Assembly: GCF_001693385.1 (NCBI RefSeq)
Contig: NZ_CP016428.1
Coordinates: 7,130,001 to 7,194,000 of the forward strand
Length of the DNA: 64,000 bases
Source: Bradyrhizobium icense
GTDB lineage: Bacteria > Pseudomonadota > Alphaproteobacteria > Rhizobiales > Xanthobacteraceae
Direction of reading: 5' to 3'
Below, in pieces: positions 44,140 to 53,505 of this stretch. Every line of letters begins with the position of its first letter. The stretch's first letter is position 1. The notes under the pieces were generated by a model. That model did no database searches, was not told where the DNA came from, and saw nothing but the letters and a program-made list of their open reading frames with translations. The position numbers and the translations under genes were made by a program.

Positions 44140-44239
44140 GTCATCATCCGCGAAGGCGGATGATCCAGTAAACACCAGCGCCGCGATCAACAACAGACGC
44201 ATCGGCGTACTGGATACCCCGCATGCGCGGGGTATGACA
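44140..44239. repeat. Palindromic intergenic repeat, family B, right of the dehalogenase gene
   Basis: Left half identical over 31 bases to 43103-43133; right half GTACTGGATACCCCGCATGC runs to GGGGTATGACA. It fills the space directly before the ribosome binding site of the dehalogenase gene, so any promoter must lie inside or beyond it. Confidence 0.85.
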
Positions 44240-44343
44240 GCCTTGGCTGCTTCAAACTTTGTTTGCCGTTGCCGCTGGCAGACCGCAGGTTTATGCCATC
44301 CCCCAAGCCCGACCAACAACAACAAGACGCGAGGAAACCAGCA

Positions 44344-45576
44344 ATGTCGATCGATTTCGAGATCCCGGCCGAAGCCAAGGCGATTCGCGAAAAAGTCCGC
44401 AAATGGGTGCACGAGGAATGCATTCCGGCGGAGAAGGAACTCGATACCAAACCGCTCGCCGAAGTGCTCGGCCCGCTCCGCGCCAAGGCTCGTGCACGCG
44501 GCCTGTGGTGCCCGTGGGTGCCGAAGGAATATGGCGGCATGGGGCTCGGCCCGCTTGCCAACGCGCTGGTGCAGATGGAGCTCGGCGAAAGCATGCTCGG
44601 CGCATTGTCGATGAACACGCAGGGACCCGACGACGCCTCGATGATGACGATCCTGGCCCACGGCACGGAGTATCAGAAGGAGAAGTTCCTCAAACCGCTG
44701 CTCAACGGCGAGAAGCGCATCTGCTTCTCTATGACGGAAAAGGCCGCCGGTGCCGACGCCACCGGCATGCAGACCACCGCGGTGAAGGACGGCAACGAGA
44801 ACTATATCCTGAACGGCGAAAAATGGTTTTCCTCTTCCGCCAGCGTGGCCGACATGGCGCTGGTGATGGCCAAGACCGATCCGAACGCGCCACGGCACAA
44901 GCAGTATTCGACCTTCATCGTGGAATTGCCGAACCCCGGCTACAAGATCAAGCGCAACGTCGCCAACATGGCGATCGAAGGACCGCACGACGATGTGCTG
45001 CACGGCGGCCACTCCGAGATCGAGATCAAGGATTTGACGGTGCCGGCCGACAATCTGCTCGGCGGCGAAGGCAATGGTTTTGCCATGGGCCAGCACCGCC
45101 TCGCCTATGGACGCCTGCGTCACGGCATGCACAACGTCGCCAAGGCGCAACGCGCGCTCGACATGGCAGTGGCGCATGTCACCAGGCGCTCCACCTTCGG
45201 CAAATTGCTCGCCGACCGGCAGGCGGTGCAGTTCATGCTCGCCGACTGCGCCAGCGAGCTCTATATCGGCCGCCTGATGCTGCTGCACATCGCCTACAAG
45301 GCGGAGAAAGGCCTCGACATCCGGCAGGAGAACTCGATCGCAAAGATCTTCCACGCACACATGGTGCACAAGGTGATCGACACCGCGATCCAGCTCCACG
45401 GCGCGCTCGGGTTCAGCCAGGATACGCCATTGGCGAAGTGGTACACCCAGGTGCGCTCGCAGCGGCTGGTCGACGGTCCGGACGAAGTGCACAAGTGGAA
45501 GATCGGCAAGAACGTCATCAAGGCGTTCCGCGAGCACGGCACGACGGCAAGCGCCGCGGGCGGGGATTTGTTGTAA
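44344..45576 (+). CDS. Acyl-CoA dehydrogenase family protein
   Basis: A 410-residue FAD enzyme oxidising acyl-CoA thioesters. Visible blocks: PWVPKEYGGMGLGPLANALV, the FAD/substrate region ICFSMTEKAAGADATGMQTT, GEKWFSSSASVADMALVMAK, and the C-terminal ALGFSQDTPLAKWYTQVRSQ then LVDGPDEVHKWKIGKN, a form seen in ACAD10/11-like members. The substrate is not clear. ATG at 44344 has a GAGGAAA site seven bases upstream; an ATG at 44263 would extend into repeat-adjacent DNA. It is divergent from the dehalogenase gene. Confidence 0.88.
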   Translation: MSIDFEIPAEAKAIREKVRKWVHEECIPAEKELDTKPLAEVLGPLRAKARARGLWCPWVPKEYGGMGLGPLANALVQMELGESMLGALSMNTQGPDDASMMTILAHGTEYQKEKFLKPLLNGEKRICFSMTEKAAGADATGMQTTAVKDGNENYILNGEKWFSSSASVADMALVMAKTDPNAPRHKQYSTFIVELPNPGYKIKRNVANMAIEGPHDDVLHGGHSEIEIKDLTVPADNLLGGEGNGFAMGQHRLAYGRLRHGMHNVAKAQRALDMAVAHVTRRSTFGKLLADRQAVQFMLADCASELYIGRLMLLHIAYKAEKGLDIRQENSIAKIFHAHMVHKVIDTAIQLHGALGFSQDTPLAKWYTQVRSQRLVDGPDEVHKWKIGKNVIKAFREHGTTASAAGGDLL

Positions 45577-45587
45577 CGACTCGACTC

Positions 45588-45628
45588 GTCATTCCGGATC
45601 GACGCGCATGCGCGTCGTCCGGAATGAC
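45588..45628. terminator. Near-perfect 41-base hairpin (REP-like, family E)
   Basis: GTCATTCCGGATCGACGCGCA pairs with TGCGCGTCGTCCGGAATGAC over 20 bp with a single bulged base. It lies 11 bases after the acyl-CoA dehydrogenase stop and before the end of a convergent small gene, so it can act as a terminator for both. Confidence 0.65.
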
Positions 45629-45641
45629 GGAGTGTGCATGG

Positions 45642-45875
45642 TTAGCCGTGCATGAAGTCGCTATGTTTCAGGCCGAGCGCTTTGACGGCTGCCTCCGGAA
45701 GCCGGCCCCACGCTTCAACTTTCTCGTTTGGAGCCATGACAGCCGCAATGATTGCGGTGGCCTTCTCCGGATCCTGTTCGGCCACAAAGTAGACCGACCG
45801 GATAGGCGGACCGCCTTCCAATGGTTGCGTTGTCACCAGCACGACCTGACCATCTGCCATATCCGAGTATATCAC
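45642..45875 (-). CDS. Small protein of unknown function
   Basis: A 77-residue acidic cytosolic protein: VVLVTTQPLEGGPPIRSVYF, EQDPEKATAIIAAVMAPNEK, then WGRLPEAAVKALGLKHSDFM. It has a regular alpha/beta pattern and good codon use for this genome, so I think it is real. GTG at 45875 and ATG at 45860 are both possible starts. Not recognised; no link to neighbours seen. Confidence 0.55.
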   Translation of the reverse strand: MIYSDMADGQVVLVTTQPLEGGPPIRSVYFVAEQDPEKATAIIAAVMAPNEKVEAWGRLPEAAVKALGLKHSDFMHG

Positions 45876-45959
45876 GGCCGTTGCCCAGGGCAGCTGTGGA
45901 ATGTCGCTGACGAGACACCCACCTGATCTTCAGGGCCAATCTCTTGCCGGAGTGCCATC

Positions 45960-46322
45960 ATGATCGAGAGCATCAGCGCAATCACCCTCGGCACCCACGA
46001 TATGCAACGCGCCGTCCAGTTCTACCGCTCGCTGGGGTTTAACATGTTGTACGGCGGCGAAATGTCGTCGTTTACGAGCTTTCGGGCTGGGAGCGGCTAT
46101 CTCAACCTGATTGTCCAGCCTGATCAACGGCGCTGGTCCTGGTGGGGGCGCGTCATTTTCTACGTCACCGACGTCAATGCATTTTACGACCGTGCGCTGG
46201 CGGCAGGGTGCCGGCCGGCGACCGTGCCCCGCGATGCCGAATGGGGGGAACGCTATTTTCACATCACCGATCCCGATGGGCACGAGCTCAGCTTCGCGCG
46301 GCCTTTGCGGTCTTCGGCCTAA
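45960..46322 (+). CDS. VOC superfamily (glyoxalase-like) protein
   Basis: A 120-residue protein of the vicinal oxygen chelate fold. The first beta-alpha-beta-beta-beta module has ITLGTHDMQRAVQFYRSLGF with the first metal His; the second has FYVTDVNAFYDRALAAGC and HITDPDGHELSFARPL with the final Glu. The role could be in metabolite detoxification or resistance; substrate unknown. Single gene. Confidence 0.85.
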   Translation: MIESISAITLGTHDMQRAVQFYRSLGFNMLYGGEMSSFTSFRAGSGYLNLIVQPDQRRWSWWGRVIFYVTDVNAFYDRALAAGCRPATVPRDAEWGERYFHITDPDGHELSFARPLRSSA

Positions 46323-46450
46323 AATCCTCCGCCGAAACGGCCGGATAAGTCACGCCCGCTGACCTTTCCGATCGAGCCGGTGGCAGCGCTGCAGGTGCTG
46401 TGTCAAGCTCGGCCTCATCCCGCGCAGGGTCCTAACCGGGGAGGATGGCC

Positions 46451-46744
46451 ATGGTAGCTTATGTCGTGTTGGCGAATTTCACGGATCAGGGAATCCGCAA
46501 CGCCAAGGAATCGCCGAAGCGCGCGGACGCCTTCAAAGCAATGGCGAAGACGTTCGGAGTGAGAGTGAGGGAAATTCTCTGGACACAGGGACGATATGAC
46601 ATTGTGACCATCGTCGATGCGCCAGATGAGTTATCCTTCATGTCGCTCACGCTGAGCCTCGGCGCGCTCGGCAATGTCCGCACCGAATCGCTGCGGGCCT
46701 ATTCCGCAGACGAGATGACGAAGGCCGTCGGCAACATGCTTTGA
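46451..46744 (+). CDS. GYD domain-containing protein
   Basis: A 97-residue single-domain protein: VAYVVLANFTDQGIRNAKES followed by WTQGRYDIVTIVDAPDELSF, containing the GRYD block that names the GYD family, and TESLRAYSADEM. A dimeric alpha/beta barrel fold is expected. No function is known for the family. ATG at 46451 or two codons earlier at 46445. Convergent with purD. Confidence 0.85.
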   Translation: MVAYVVLANFTDQGIRNAKESPKRADAFKAMAKTFGVRVREILWTQGRYDIVTIVDAPDELSFMSLTLSLGALGNVRTESLRAYSADEMTKAVGNML

Positions 46745-46817
46745 CCATCGCGTCGGCTCCGTCGCAGCGAAGCCAACTCGCATTCGCCGCCGCAGGACAC
46801 CGTTTGCCGACTTTGCG

Positions 46818-48101
46818 TCAGTGCCTGGCCCGCTCCGCCTCCAGCGCCTGCCAGGCGATGTCGCGGCGGAAGAAGCCATCGGGCCATTTGATGCGGTCGA
46901 CAGCCTGGTAGGCACGCTCTCTCGCCTCCGTGACGGTCTTGCCCATCGCACAGACGTTCAGCACACGCCCGCCATTGGCGACAATGCCACCGTCCTTCGC
47001 CAGAGTGCCGGCATGGAAAATTTCGACACCGTCGATCTTGACCGCGTCATCAAGCCCGTCGATGCGCGTGCCCTTCTTGTAGTCGCCCGGATAGCCCTTC
47101 GCCGCCATCACCACCGTCAGCGCCGGATCGGGAAACCAGCGCAAATCGAAGTTCTTCAACTGCCCGTCGCAGGACGCCAGAAATGCCGGGACGATGTCCG
47201 ACATCATCCGCAGCATCAGCACCTGGCATTCGGGGTCGCCGAAGCGGACATTGTATTCGAACAGTTTCGGTCCCTGCTCTGTCAGCATCACGCCGGCATA
47301 GAGCACGCCGCGAAACGGCGTGCCGCGCTTCCTCATCCCTGCAACCGTCGGCAGAATGATCCGCGCCATGATCTGATCATGAATTTCCGCCGTCACGAAC
47401 GGCGTCGGCGAATACGCGCCCATGCCGCCGGTGTTCGGTCCCTCATCGTGATCGAACACGCGCTTGTGGTCTTGCGCCGAGGCGAGCGGGATCGCGGTGT
47501 CGCCGTCGCACAGCGCGAAGAAGCTGATCTCGCGGCCGGCGAGGAATTCCTCGATCACGACTTCCGTTCCCGCCGCGCCGAACGCGCCCTCGAACATCAT
47601 GGCGATGGCGGCTTCGGCTTCCGCCAGGGTTTTTGCCACCACGACGCCCTTGCCGGCGGCCAGCCCATCGGCCTTGACCACGATGGGCGCGCCCTGCTGG
47701 AGCACATAGGCCAGCGCGGCATCCGCATTGTCGAAGCGCCGATAAGCGCCGGTCGGGATGTTGAACTCGTTGCAGAGGTCCTTTGTGAATCCCTTGGAAC
47801 CCTCGAGCTGCGCCGCCTGCTTGCTCGGACCGAACGCCTTGATGCCGGCTTTCGCGAGATCATCGACAATCCCCGCCGCCAGCGGCGTCTCCGGCCCGAC
47901 CACGACGAGATCCACGGCGTTGCTTTTGCAGAACTCGATCACCGAGCCATGATTCGCAACGTCGAGCGCGACGCATTCAGCTTCGCGCGCGATGCCGGCA
48001 TTGCCGGGCGCGCACCACAGTTTGGTCAGCAGCGGGGAAGCGGCGATTTTCCACGCCAGCGCGTGTTCGCGGCCGCCGGAACCGAGCAGGAGAATGTTCA
48101 T
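46818..48101 (-). CDS. purD: Phosphoribosylamine--glycine ligase
   Basis: Second step of purine synthesis: ATP-dependent joining of glycine to phosphoribosylamine. It starts [20 protein letters not shown], with [15 protein letters not shown], the ATP-grasp block [20 protein letters not shown], and [33 protein letters not shown] completes the active site. Length 427 is normal. Divergent from xseA, with 168 bases between. Confidence 0.97.
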   Translation of the reverse strand: MNILLLGSGGREHALAWKIAASPLLTKLWCAPGNAGIAREAECVALDVANHGSVIEFCKSNAVDLVVVGPETPLAAGIVDDLAKAGIKAFGPSKQAAQLEGSKGFTKDLCNEFNIPTGAYRRFDNADAALAYVLQQGAPIVVKADGLAAGKGVVVAKTLAEAEAAIAMMFEGAFGAAGTEVVIEEFLAGREISFFALCDGDTAIPLASAQDHKRVFDHDEGPNTGGMGAYSPTPFVTAEIHDQIMARIILPTVAGMRKRGTPFRGVLYAGVMLTEQGPKLFEYNVRFGDPECQVLMLRMMSDIVPAFLASCDGQLKNFDLRWFPDPALTVVMAAKGYPGDYKKGTRIDGLDDAVKIDGVEIFHAGTLAKDGGIVANGGRVLNVCAMGKTVTEARERAYQAVDRIKWPDGFFRRDIAWQALEAERARH

Positions 48102-48269
48102 TCAGAGTGCAGCCAAGTGGAGGGTTGCCGGCTATCGTGCGACGGTTTAGCACGACGGGGGCCGGCCGCAACAACGCGTCTATTCCGATGTGGATATGTG
48201 CCGTGAGGCCCCCATGACGGCCTCGGCACCTTGCGGAAGCGCCGGAAAAGGCCGATTCTACGCCCTGAC

Positions 48270-49889
48270 ATGCCAGCAGATAACCTGATCAACGCGCCTG
48301 AATTTACCGTCTCGGAGCTCTCCTCCGCGCTAAAGCGGACGGTCGAAGACCGCTTCGGCCATGTCCGCGTCCGCGGAGAAATCTCCGGCTTTCGCGGGCC
48401 GCACTCCTCCGGCCACTGCTATTTCGCGCTGAAGGACGAGAGCGCCAAGATCGAGGCGGTGATCTGGAAGTTCGCCCACGCCCGGATGCGGTTCAAGCCG
48501 CAGGAAGGGCTCGAGGTCATCGCCACCGGCAAGCTCACGACCTATCCAAACTCCTCGAAATACCAGATCGTCATCGACTCGCTGGAGCCTGCCGGCATCG
48601 GCGCGCTGATGGCGTTGATGGAGGAGCGCAAGCGGAAACTCGCGGCCGAGGGCCTGTTCGACGAGACGCGCAAGCAATTGCTGCCTTGGCTGCCGGAAGT
48701 GATCGGCGTCGTCACCTCGCCGACCGGGGCGGTCATCAGAGACATTCTGCATCGGTTGGAGGACCGCTTCCCCCGCCGCGTGCTGGTGTGGCCGGTCAAG
48801 GTGCAGGGCGAAGGCTCGGCCGAACAGGTTGCGGCGGCCATCCGCGGCTTCAACGCGCTACCCGAGGGCGGCCGAATCCCGCGCCCCGATCTCCTGATCG
48901 TCGCGCGCGGAGGCGGCTCGCTGGAAGATCTCTGGTCGTTCAACGAGGAGATCGTGGTCCGCGCTGCCGCCGACAGCATGATTCCGCTGATCTCGGCCGT
49001 CGGCCATGAGACCGACATCACGCTGATCGATTTCGCCGCCGACAAGCGCGCGCCGACGCCGACGGCGGCGGCCGAAATGGCCGTCCCCGTGCGCAGCGAA
49101 CTGTTCGCCGAGGTGGAAAGCCTGGCGCGCCGTACGATGGTTTGCTGGCAACGCGGCCAGGAGAGCCGTCGCAATGAATTGCGCGCCGCCGCCCGCGCGC
49201 TGCCGAGTTTGAGCGAACTGCTCGCGATCCCAAGGCAGCGGCTGGATCACCTCGGCGCCGCCCTGCCCCGCGCATTGAAGGCCAATACCCACGCGCATCA
49301 CCGCCGCTTTTCTCATCTCAGCGCCGGCCTGACGCTGAAGGTGCTGCGCGGACAGGTCACGCAGGCCAATCATCGCCTTACGGTATCGGGCGAACGGATC
49401 AGGCTGTCCGCCCGCGCCCTGCTGCGCAACCGGCGCGAACGCTTTGCCGGGCTGGAGGTCAGGCTGAAAGCGTCGAAGCTCTCCAACGCGCAGGCGCAGC
49501 GCAATGCCATTGCGCGCAACCGCGAACGCGCGCAACGGCTGGCCGAGCGCGCGCGCCGCGCGCTCGATACCGCCATGCAGCGGCTCGACGCGCGGGTCGC
49601 CCATAGCGGACAATTGCTGTCGGCGCTGTCCTATCGCGGCGTGCTCGCCCGCGGATTTGCCCTCGTGCGCGACGACCATGGCCATGCCGTCCATGGCGCC
49701 GCCGCGGTCGGACCGAGCGCGCGTCTGTCCATCGAATTCGCCGACGGCCGCGTGGGCGCCACCGCGGATGCGGATCGGCCTCAGGCAACGGCGCCAGCCT
49801 CCGGCGCGCCGAAAGCGGCACCGCGCGAAGCCAAGCCGGCAGCACCGAAGCGCGTGTCAAAGCCAGTCGATCAGGGAAGCCTGTTTTAG
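48270..49889 (+). CDS. xseA: Exodeoxyribonuclease VII large subunit
   Basis: Large subunit of the nuclease that degrades single-stranded DNA in both directions. The N-terminal OB domain has [19 protein letters not shown] and [20 protein letters not shown]. The catalytic domain includes [39 protein letters not shown] and [21 protein letters not shown] coiled coil rich in Arg and Ala follows, then [14 protein letters not shown] Lys/Ala/Pro tail ends the 539-residue protein. ATG at 48270 is the family start. Its 3' end overlaps the convergent hydrolase gene by 4 bases. Confidence 0.96.
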   Translation: MPADNLINAPEFTVSELSSALKRTVEDRFGHVRVRGEISGFRGPHSSGHCYFALKDESAKIEAVIWKFAHARMRFKPQEGLEVIATGKLTTYPNSSKYQIVIDSLEPAGIGALMALMEERKRKLAAEGLFDETRKQLLPWLPEVIGVVTSPTGAVIRDILHRLEDRFPRRVLVWPVKVQGEGSAEQVAAAIRGFNALPEGGRIPRPDLLIVARGGGSLEDLWSFNEEIVVRAAADSMIPLISAVGHETDITLIDFAADKRAPTPTAAAEMAVPVRSELFAEVESLARRTMVCWQRGQESRRNELRAAARALPSLSELLAIPRQRLDHLGAALPRALKANTHAHHRRFSHLSAGLTLKVLRGQVTQANHRLTVSGERIRLSARALLRNRRERFAGLEVRLKASKLSNAQAQRNAIARNRERAQRLAERARRALDTAMQRLDARVAHSGQLLSALSYRGVLARGFALVRDDHGHAVHGAAAVGPSARLSIEFADGRVGATADADRPQATAPASGAPKAAPREAKPAAPKRVSKPVDQGSLF

Positions 49890-50719
49890 CGCGCCAGCCA
49901 TTCCGTGGCGCGCTGCCGCGAGTCCTTGCGCGCATCCGCATCGGTGCCGATATGGCCGCGTTCGGGCAAGGCAGCGTCAACCCCCGCGATCGCCCGCAGC
50001 GGAAGGTTGGCGCGGTCGAAATCGTGAGCCGCCCCAGGATAGACCACGATCCGCGCCAGCGCGCTGCGGCCGCGGGCACCATCGACCATCTGGCGGCAGG
50101 CCGATGGTGAACTGACATCGTCGTCGGCACCGATCAAGAGCAGCGTCGGCACGCGTGCGCTCCAGCCGAGGCCGGAAGAGATCCGGCAATCCGGATAGAA
50201 CGCAATCGCCGAGCGGAAATCGGGGCCGGCCCCGCGCGGCGACAGTTGCGGGCGCACCGCCCACAACAGCGCGCTGGCGCCGCTTGCCCATCCCATCAGG
50301 CTGATGCGGTCACGCGCGACCCAGGGCTGCTGCTGCAGCCACTGCCGCGATGCGTTGATATCGGCGACCCGCTCGCGACGGGCGAGCACCCGGCGCTCCT
50401 TGACGCCGCATTGCGGATCGAGTTCGCGCGAACCGTAACTGTCTGGCAACAGCACGGCATGGCCGGTCTTCAGGAGCTGTTCCGCCCAGTCGCGGTAGCG
50501 CAGCAGCACCGGCTCGGATTGCCCGCTCAATCCGCCGCAGCTATGCAGCGCGATGACCGTGGGAAATGGCCCGTCACCATCAGGCTTGTAGAGCTGCGCG
50601 TGCAAGGTCAGACCGGTCGCCGGGATATCGACCTGGCGCGGGGCCGGCAACGGCGCGGCACCGGCCGTGCAGGCCACGGCAAGGAGCGTCAGGGATAGCA
50701 TTGCTGACAACAGGCGCAT
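49886..50719 (-). CDS. Exported dienelactone hydrolase-like protein lacking the Ser/Cys nucleophile
   Basis: A 277-residue alpha/beta hydrolase with a signal peptide (about residues 1-21, cleavage near ACTAGA-AP). The fold is clear: [37 protein letters not shown], the nucleophile elbow, [20 protein letters not shown] with the acid, and [14 protein letters not shown] with the His. But the elbow reads [12 protein letters not shown]: the middle position of G-x-S-x-G is Ala (GCA codon), with Ser one place later. Family members normally have GWSNG here. Asp and His are kept, so the protein may be inactive, use the shifted Ser, or bind a ligand. Confidence 0.75.
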   Translation of the reverse strand: MRLLSAMLSLTLLAVACTAGAAPLPAPRQVDIPATGLTLHAQLYKPDGDGPFPTVIALHSCGGLSGQSEPVLLRYRDWAEQLLKTGHAVLLPDSYGSRELDPQCGVKERRVLARRERVADINASRQWLQQQPWVARDRISLMGWASGASALLWAVRPQLSPRGAGPDFRSAIAFYPDCRISSGLGWSARVPTLLLIGADDDVSSPSACRQMVDGARGRSALARIVVYPGAAHDFDRANLPLRAIAGVDAALPERGHIGTDADARKDSRQRATEWLAR

Positions 50720-50907
50720 CGGTCTCTGTCGGATCGTTATGACGCTGTGGGCACGATAAAATTCACGCTATCATGCAGGTAGACACAAAATCATCACAAG
50801 TAGGTCAGTTTGCGGGGCGGACAGTTCGACCTATTTATGATAGATGAAGCTCGGAAAATACACTTCACGCCAGCCCCGCGCGGGCCGGCCGATCGGAGAG
50901 TTTGGCG

Positions 50908-51135
50908 GTGCTCAATAAATTCGGCCCCTCGGGCCATGGCGAAGCGCAGGTGCAATATCTGGACGGCGATTTCCGGGTGATCTCGCCCGGAACCTACGTG
51001 CGCTGCGCCATCACCGACGTGCGGATCCCGCTCGACGAATTGAAGTACTGGAGCGTCGATCTGCAGGAGGCCTATTCGATTCCGAGCGCCGTGCTGCAGC
51101 GGCACTTTCCCGGCGCGCTGAAGTCGCAGGGTTGA
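50908..51135 (+). CDS. DUF2093 domain-containing protein
   Basis: A 75-residue protein with the DUF2093 core: GEAQVQYLDGDFRVISPGTY then VRCAITDVRIPLDELKYWSV and DLQEAYSIPSAVLQRH. The family is restricted to alphaproteobacteria and often lies next to lpxK, as here (convergent). Function unknown. GTG at 50908 has GGAG nine bases upstream; TTG at 50902 is too close to it. Confidence 0.85.
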   Translation: MLNKFGPSGHGEAQVQYLDGDFRVISPGTYVRCAITDVRIPLDELKYWSVDLQEAYSIPSAVLQRHFPGALKSQG

Positions 51136-51145
51136 GATTTGCAGG

Positions 51146-51211
51146 GTGGACAAAGCGAAGCGTGCCCACCGTTTTCGATGTAAGCTGGTGGGCACGCTTC
51201 GCTTTGTCCAC
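51146..51211. repeat. Perfect 25-bp inverted repeat (family D) between convergent genes
   Basis: GTGGACAAAGCGAAGCGTGC plus CCACC (51146-51170) is exactly complementary to 51187-51211, with a 16-base loop. It lies between the DUF2093 and lpxK stops and can form a very stable hairpin on both transcripts. On the minus strand it begins two bases after the lpxK stop TAG, as the copy at 59068-59154 does at ubiA. Confidence 0.85.
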
Positions 51212-51212
51212 G

Positions 51213-52208
51213 CTACTCTTTCCTCTCGCGCGCCTTGAATAGCCGGTCGGCGACGAATTTTCGCAGACGCGCAGGATCGTCGAACTCCAGCGTTACCGCG
51301 AACGGCACGATATGCTGCCGATCGCGCAGCCGCGCCAGATCCTTTTCCGTCGTCACCAATGTCAGCCCGTCGCGCCGAGCCTCGGTAATCAAGCCTTCGA
51401 TCTCAGTCTGTGAATACGGATGATGATCGGCGAAGGCCTGCTGCCTGACGACATCGATGCCGCTTAAGCGCAGCGTGTTGAAGAATCGCGCGGGATCGCC
51501 GATGCCGGCGAATGCCAGCACGCGCTTGCCCTGAAGGGCCGCGACCTGCGCGTCATCCGGCTTCAAACGCGCGCGCAGCACCGGCTTGCCCTGCGCGGCG
51601 ATCTCGGCGGCCACGGGCTCGGCAGCCGTGCCGTTGCCGACGACGATCAGCGCGTCGGTACGCGCCAGTTGCGGCCGCAGCGGCGCACGCAGCGGACCGG
51701 CGGGAAATACCTTGCCGTTGCCGAGCCCGCGTTCGCTGTCGATCACGATCAGGGATGCGTCCTTGACGATCGACGGATTCTGGAAGCCGTCGTCCATCAG
51801 GATCACGGTCGCGCCTTGCGAGCGTGCCAGCGGCACGCCCTCGGCGCGCTTGCGCGACACCACGACCGGCAAATGGCTTGCCAGCATCAGCGGCTCGTCG
51901 CCGACATCGGCCGCCGTGTGCCGCTCCGGGTCGACCCGGACCGGCCCGCGCAATTCGCCGCCATAGCCGCGGCTCAGCACGACCGGCGTCTCGCCGAGGT
52001 CGCGCATGAGCTTTGCCAGCGCCAGCACGGTCGGCGTCTTGCCGGCGCCGCCGACATGGTAATTGCCGACGCAGAGCACGGGAATGCCGGCATGCAATCC
52101 CTTGCGCTGCAGGCGCTGTGCGGCGATGGCGCCATAGAGCGCACCGAGCGGTTTCAACAGATGCGAGTTGAGCGAGGACGGGCCGTGCCAGAAGCCCGGC
52201 TCACGCAT
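51213..52208 (-). CDS. lpxK: Tetraacyldisaccharide 4'-kinase
   Basis: Phosphorylates the 4' position of the lipid A disaccharide at the inner membrane. The N-terminal part has a membrane-associated helix (SSLNSHLLKPLGALYGAIAA), the P-loop VGNYHVGGAGKTPTVLALAK, VVLSRGYGG and the Walker B-like ILMDDGFQNPSI. The C-terminal domain holds FAGIGDPARFFNTL and TEKDLARL. ATG at 52208 overlaps the waaA stop by 8 bases, so it is coupled to it. The stop is immediately followed by the family D repeat. Confidence 0.95.
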   Translation of the reverse strand: MREPGFWHGPSSLNSHLLKPLGALYGAIAAQRLQRKGLHAGIPVLCVGNYHVGGAGKTPTVLALAKLMRDLGETPVVLSRGYGGELRGPVRVDPERHTAADVGDEPLMLASHLPVVVSRKRAEGVPLARSQGATVILMDDGFQNPSIVKDASLIVIDSERGLGNGKVFPAGPLRAPLRPQLARTDALIVVGNGTAAEPVAAEIAAQGKPVLRARLKPDDAQVAALQGKRVLAFAGIGDPARFFNTLRLSGIDVVRQQAFADHHPYSQTEIEGLITEARRDGLTLVTTEKDLARLRDRQHIVPFAVTLEFDDPARLRKFVADRLFKARERKE

Positions 52209-53505
52209 TTCCGGCTCCCATCTCGATCCGCAATTGCAGCAGATACGGCTCGAGCGCAAAGAGCGTTCGCTCCAGCGCGCCGCCGAGCTGGCCGACCACG
52301 CGCTCGGACGCGGTGAGCACGGCTTCGCGCGCGTTGGGATCGGCGAGCATTTGCCCGAACTGCTTGATCAACATTTCCTGCGTGTCGGCCCGCCGCGCGC
52401 CGCCGGCGGAATCGAGGGCTTCATAGACGTCGGTGAAGTTGAAGACGTGAGGACCGTGGACGATCGAGGCGCCGAGCTTGATCGCCTCGATCGGATTCTG
52501 CCCGCCATGCTCGACCAGCGATCCGCCCATGAACACGATCGGCGCCAGCCGGTAGAACAGTCCCAGTTCGCCCATGGTGTCGGCGACATAGATGTCGGTC
52601 GTGGCGGTGGGCAAGTCCTCGTGCGAGCGCAGGGTCGGATTGAGGCCGGAAGCTGCGATCATGCGCGCGATGGCCTCGCCGCGATCGGGGTGCCGCGGCA
52701 CGATCACCGTCAGCAGCCCCGGGAAAAATCCGGCGAGCGTCCGGTGGGTAGCCGTCACGATTTCTTCTTCGCCCGGATGCGTGGAGGCCGCGACCACCAC
52801 CGGGCGGCCGCGTGTCATGGACATCAGCATATCCAGCTTGTTGCCGTCGGCCGGCGGCGCCGGAACGTCGAGCTTGAGATTTCCCGTGACCATGACGTTG
52901 CGGCTGCCGAGCGCCGTAAAGCGATCCGCATCGGTCTGCGACTGCGCCAGGCAGATGTCGAACTTGTCGAGCAGCGCCGAGATGGTCCCTTGGACCCGGC
53001 GCCAGCGCGGAAACGAGCGCTGCGACATCCGTCCGTTGATCAGCACCATCGGCAGCCGCCGCGCAGCGCTCGACAGGATCAGGTTCGGCCACAGGTCGGA
53101 TTCGATGAACAGCGCCAGCGAGGGCCGCCAGTGATCGAGGAATCGCGCGACGTAGCGCGGCGAGTCGTAGGGCACGTATTGATGGATGACGTCGGAGGGG
53201 AACCGCTTGGCGACGATCGCAGCCGAGGTCACCGTACCCGAGGTCACGAGGATGCGCAGGTTGAGCGCCCGCAGCCGCTCGATCAGTGCCGCCGCCGCCA
53301 GCACTTCGCCGACGCTGGCGCCGTGAATCCACACCAGCGGACCAGGGGGGCGAACATCGGCGCTCATGCCGCGGCGCTCGCCGACCCGCGCCGGGTCCTC
53401 CTTGCCAAGCCGCAACCGCCGGCTGATCAACGCAGGCGACAATGGCACCACGGCGGACGAAAGACTCCGGTAGACGCGCAACGTCATCGGTAGCGAGTTA
53501 GCCAA
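52201..53505 (-). CDS. waaA: 3-deoxy-D-manno-octulosonic acid (Kdo) transferase
   Basis: Transfers Kdo from CMP-Kdo to lipid IVA on the cytosolic side of the inner membrane. The GT-B glycosyltransferase has a membrane-anchoring N-terminus, the catalytic block WIHGASVGEVLAAAALIERL with the essential Glu, FIESDLWPNLILSS, MGGSLVEHGGQNPIEAIKLG and a C-terminal helix. Length 434 is typical. TTG at 53505 overlaps the stop of the upstream acyltransferase; ATG at 53487 is the other option. Part of the lipid A operon. Confidence 0.93.
   Translation of the reverse strand: MANSLPMTLRVYRSLSSAVVPLSPALISRRLRLGKEDPARVGERRGMSADVRPPGPLVWIHGASVGEVLAAAALIERLRALNLRILVTSGTVTSAAIVAKRFPSDVIHQYVPYDSPRYVARFLDHWRPSLALFIESDLWPNLILSSAARRLPMVLINGRMSQRSFPRWRRVQGTISALLDKFDICLAQSQTDADRFTALGSRNVMVTGNLKLDVPAPPADGNKLDMLMSMTRGRPVVVAASTHPGEEEIVTATHRTLAGFFPGLLTVIVPRHPDRGEAIARMIAASGLNPTLRSHEDLPTATTDIYVADTMGELGLFYRLAPIVFMGGSLVEHGGQNPIEAIKLGASIVHGPHVFNFTDVYEALDSAGGARRADTQEMLIKQFGQMLADPNAREAVLTASERVVGQLGGALERTLFALEPYLLQLRIEMGAGNA

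Noticed and set aside
43103..44239. Dehalogenase plus repeats considered as an insertion sequence or transposon
   Set aside because: No transposase or target-site duplication; the repeats occur alone elsewhere.
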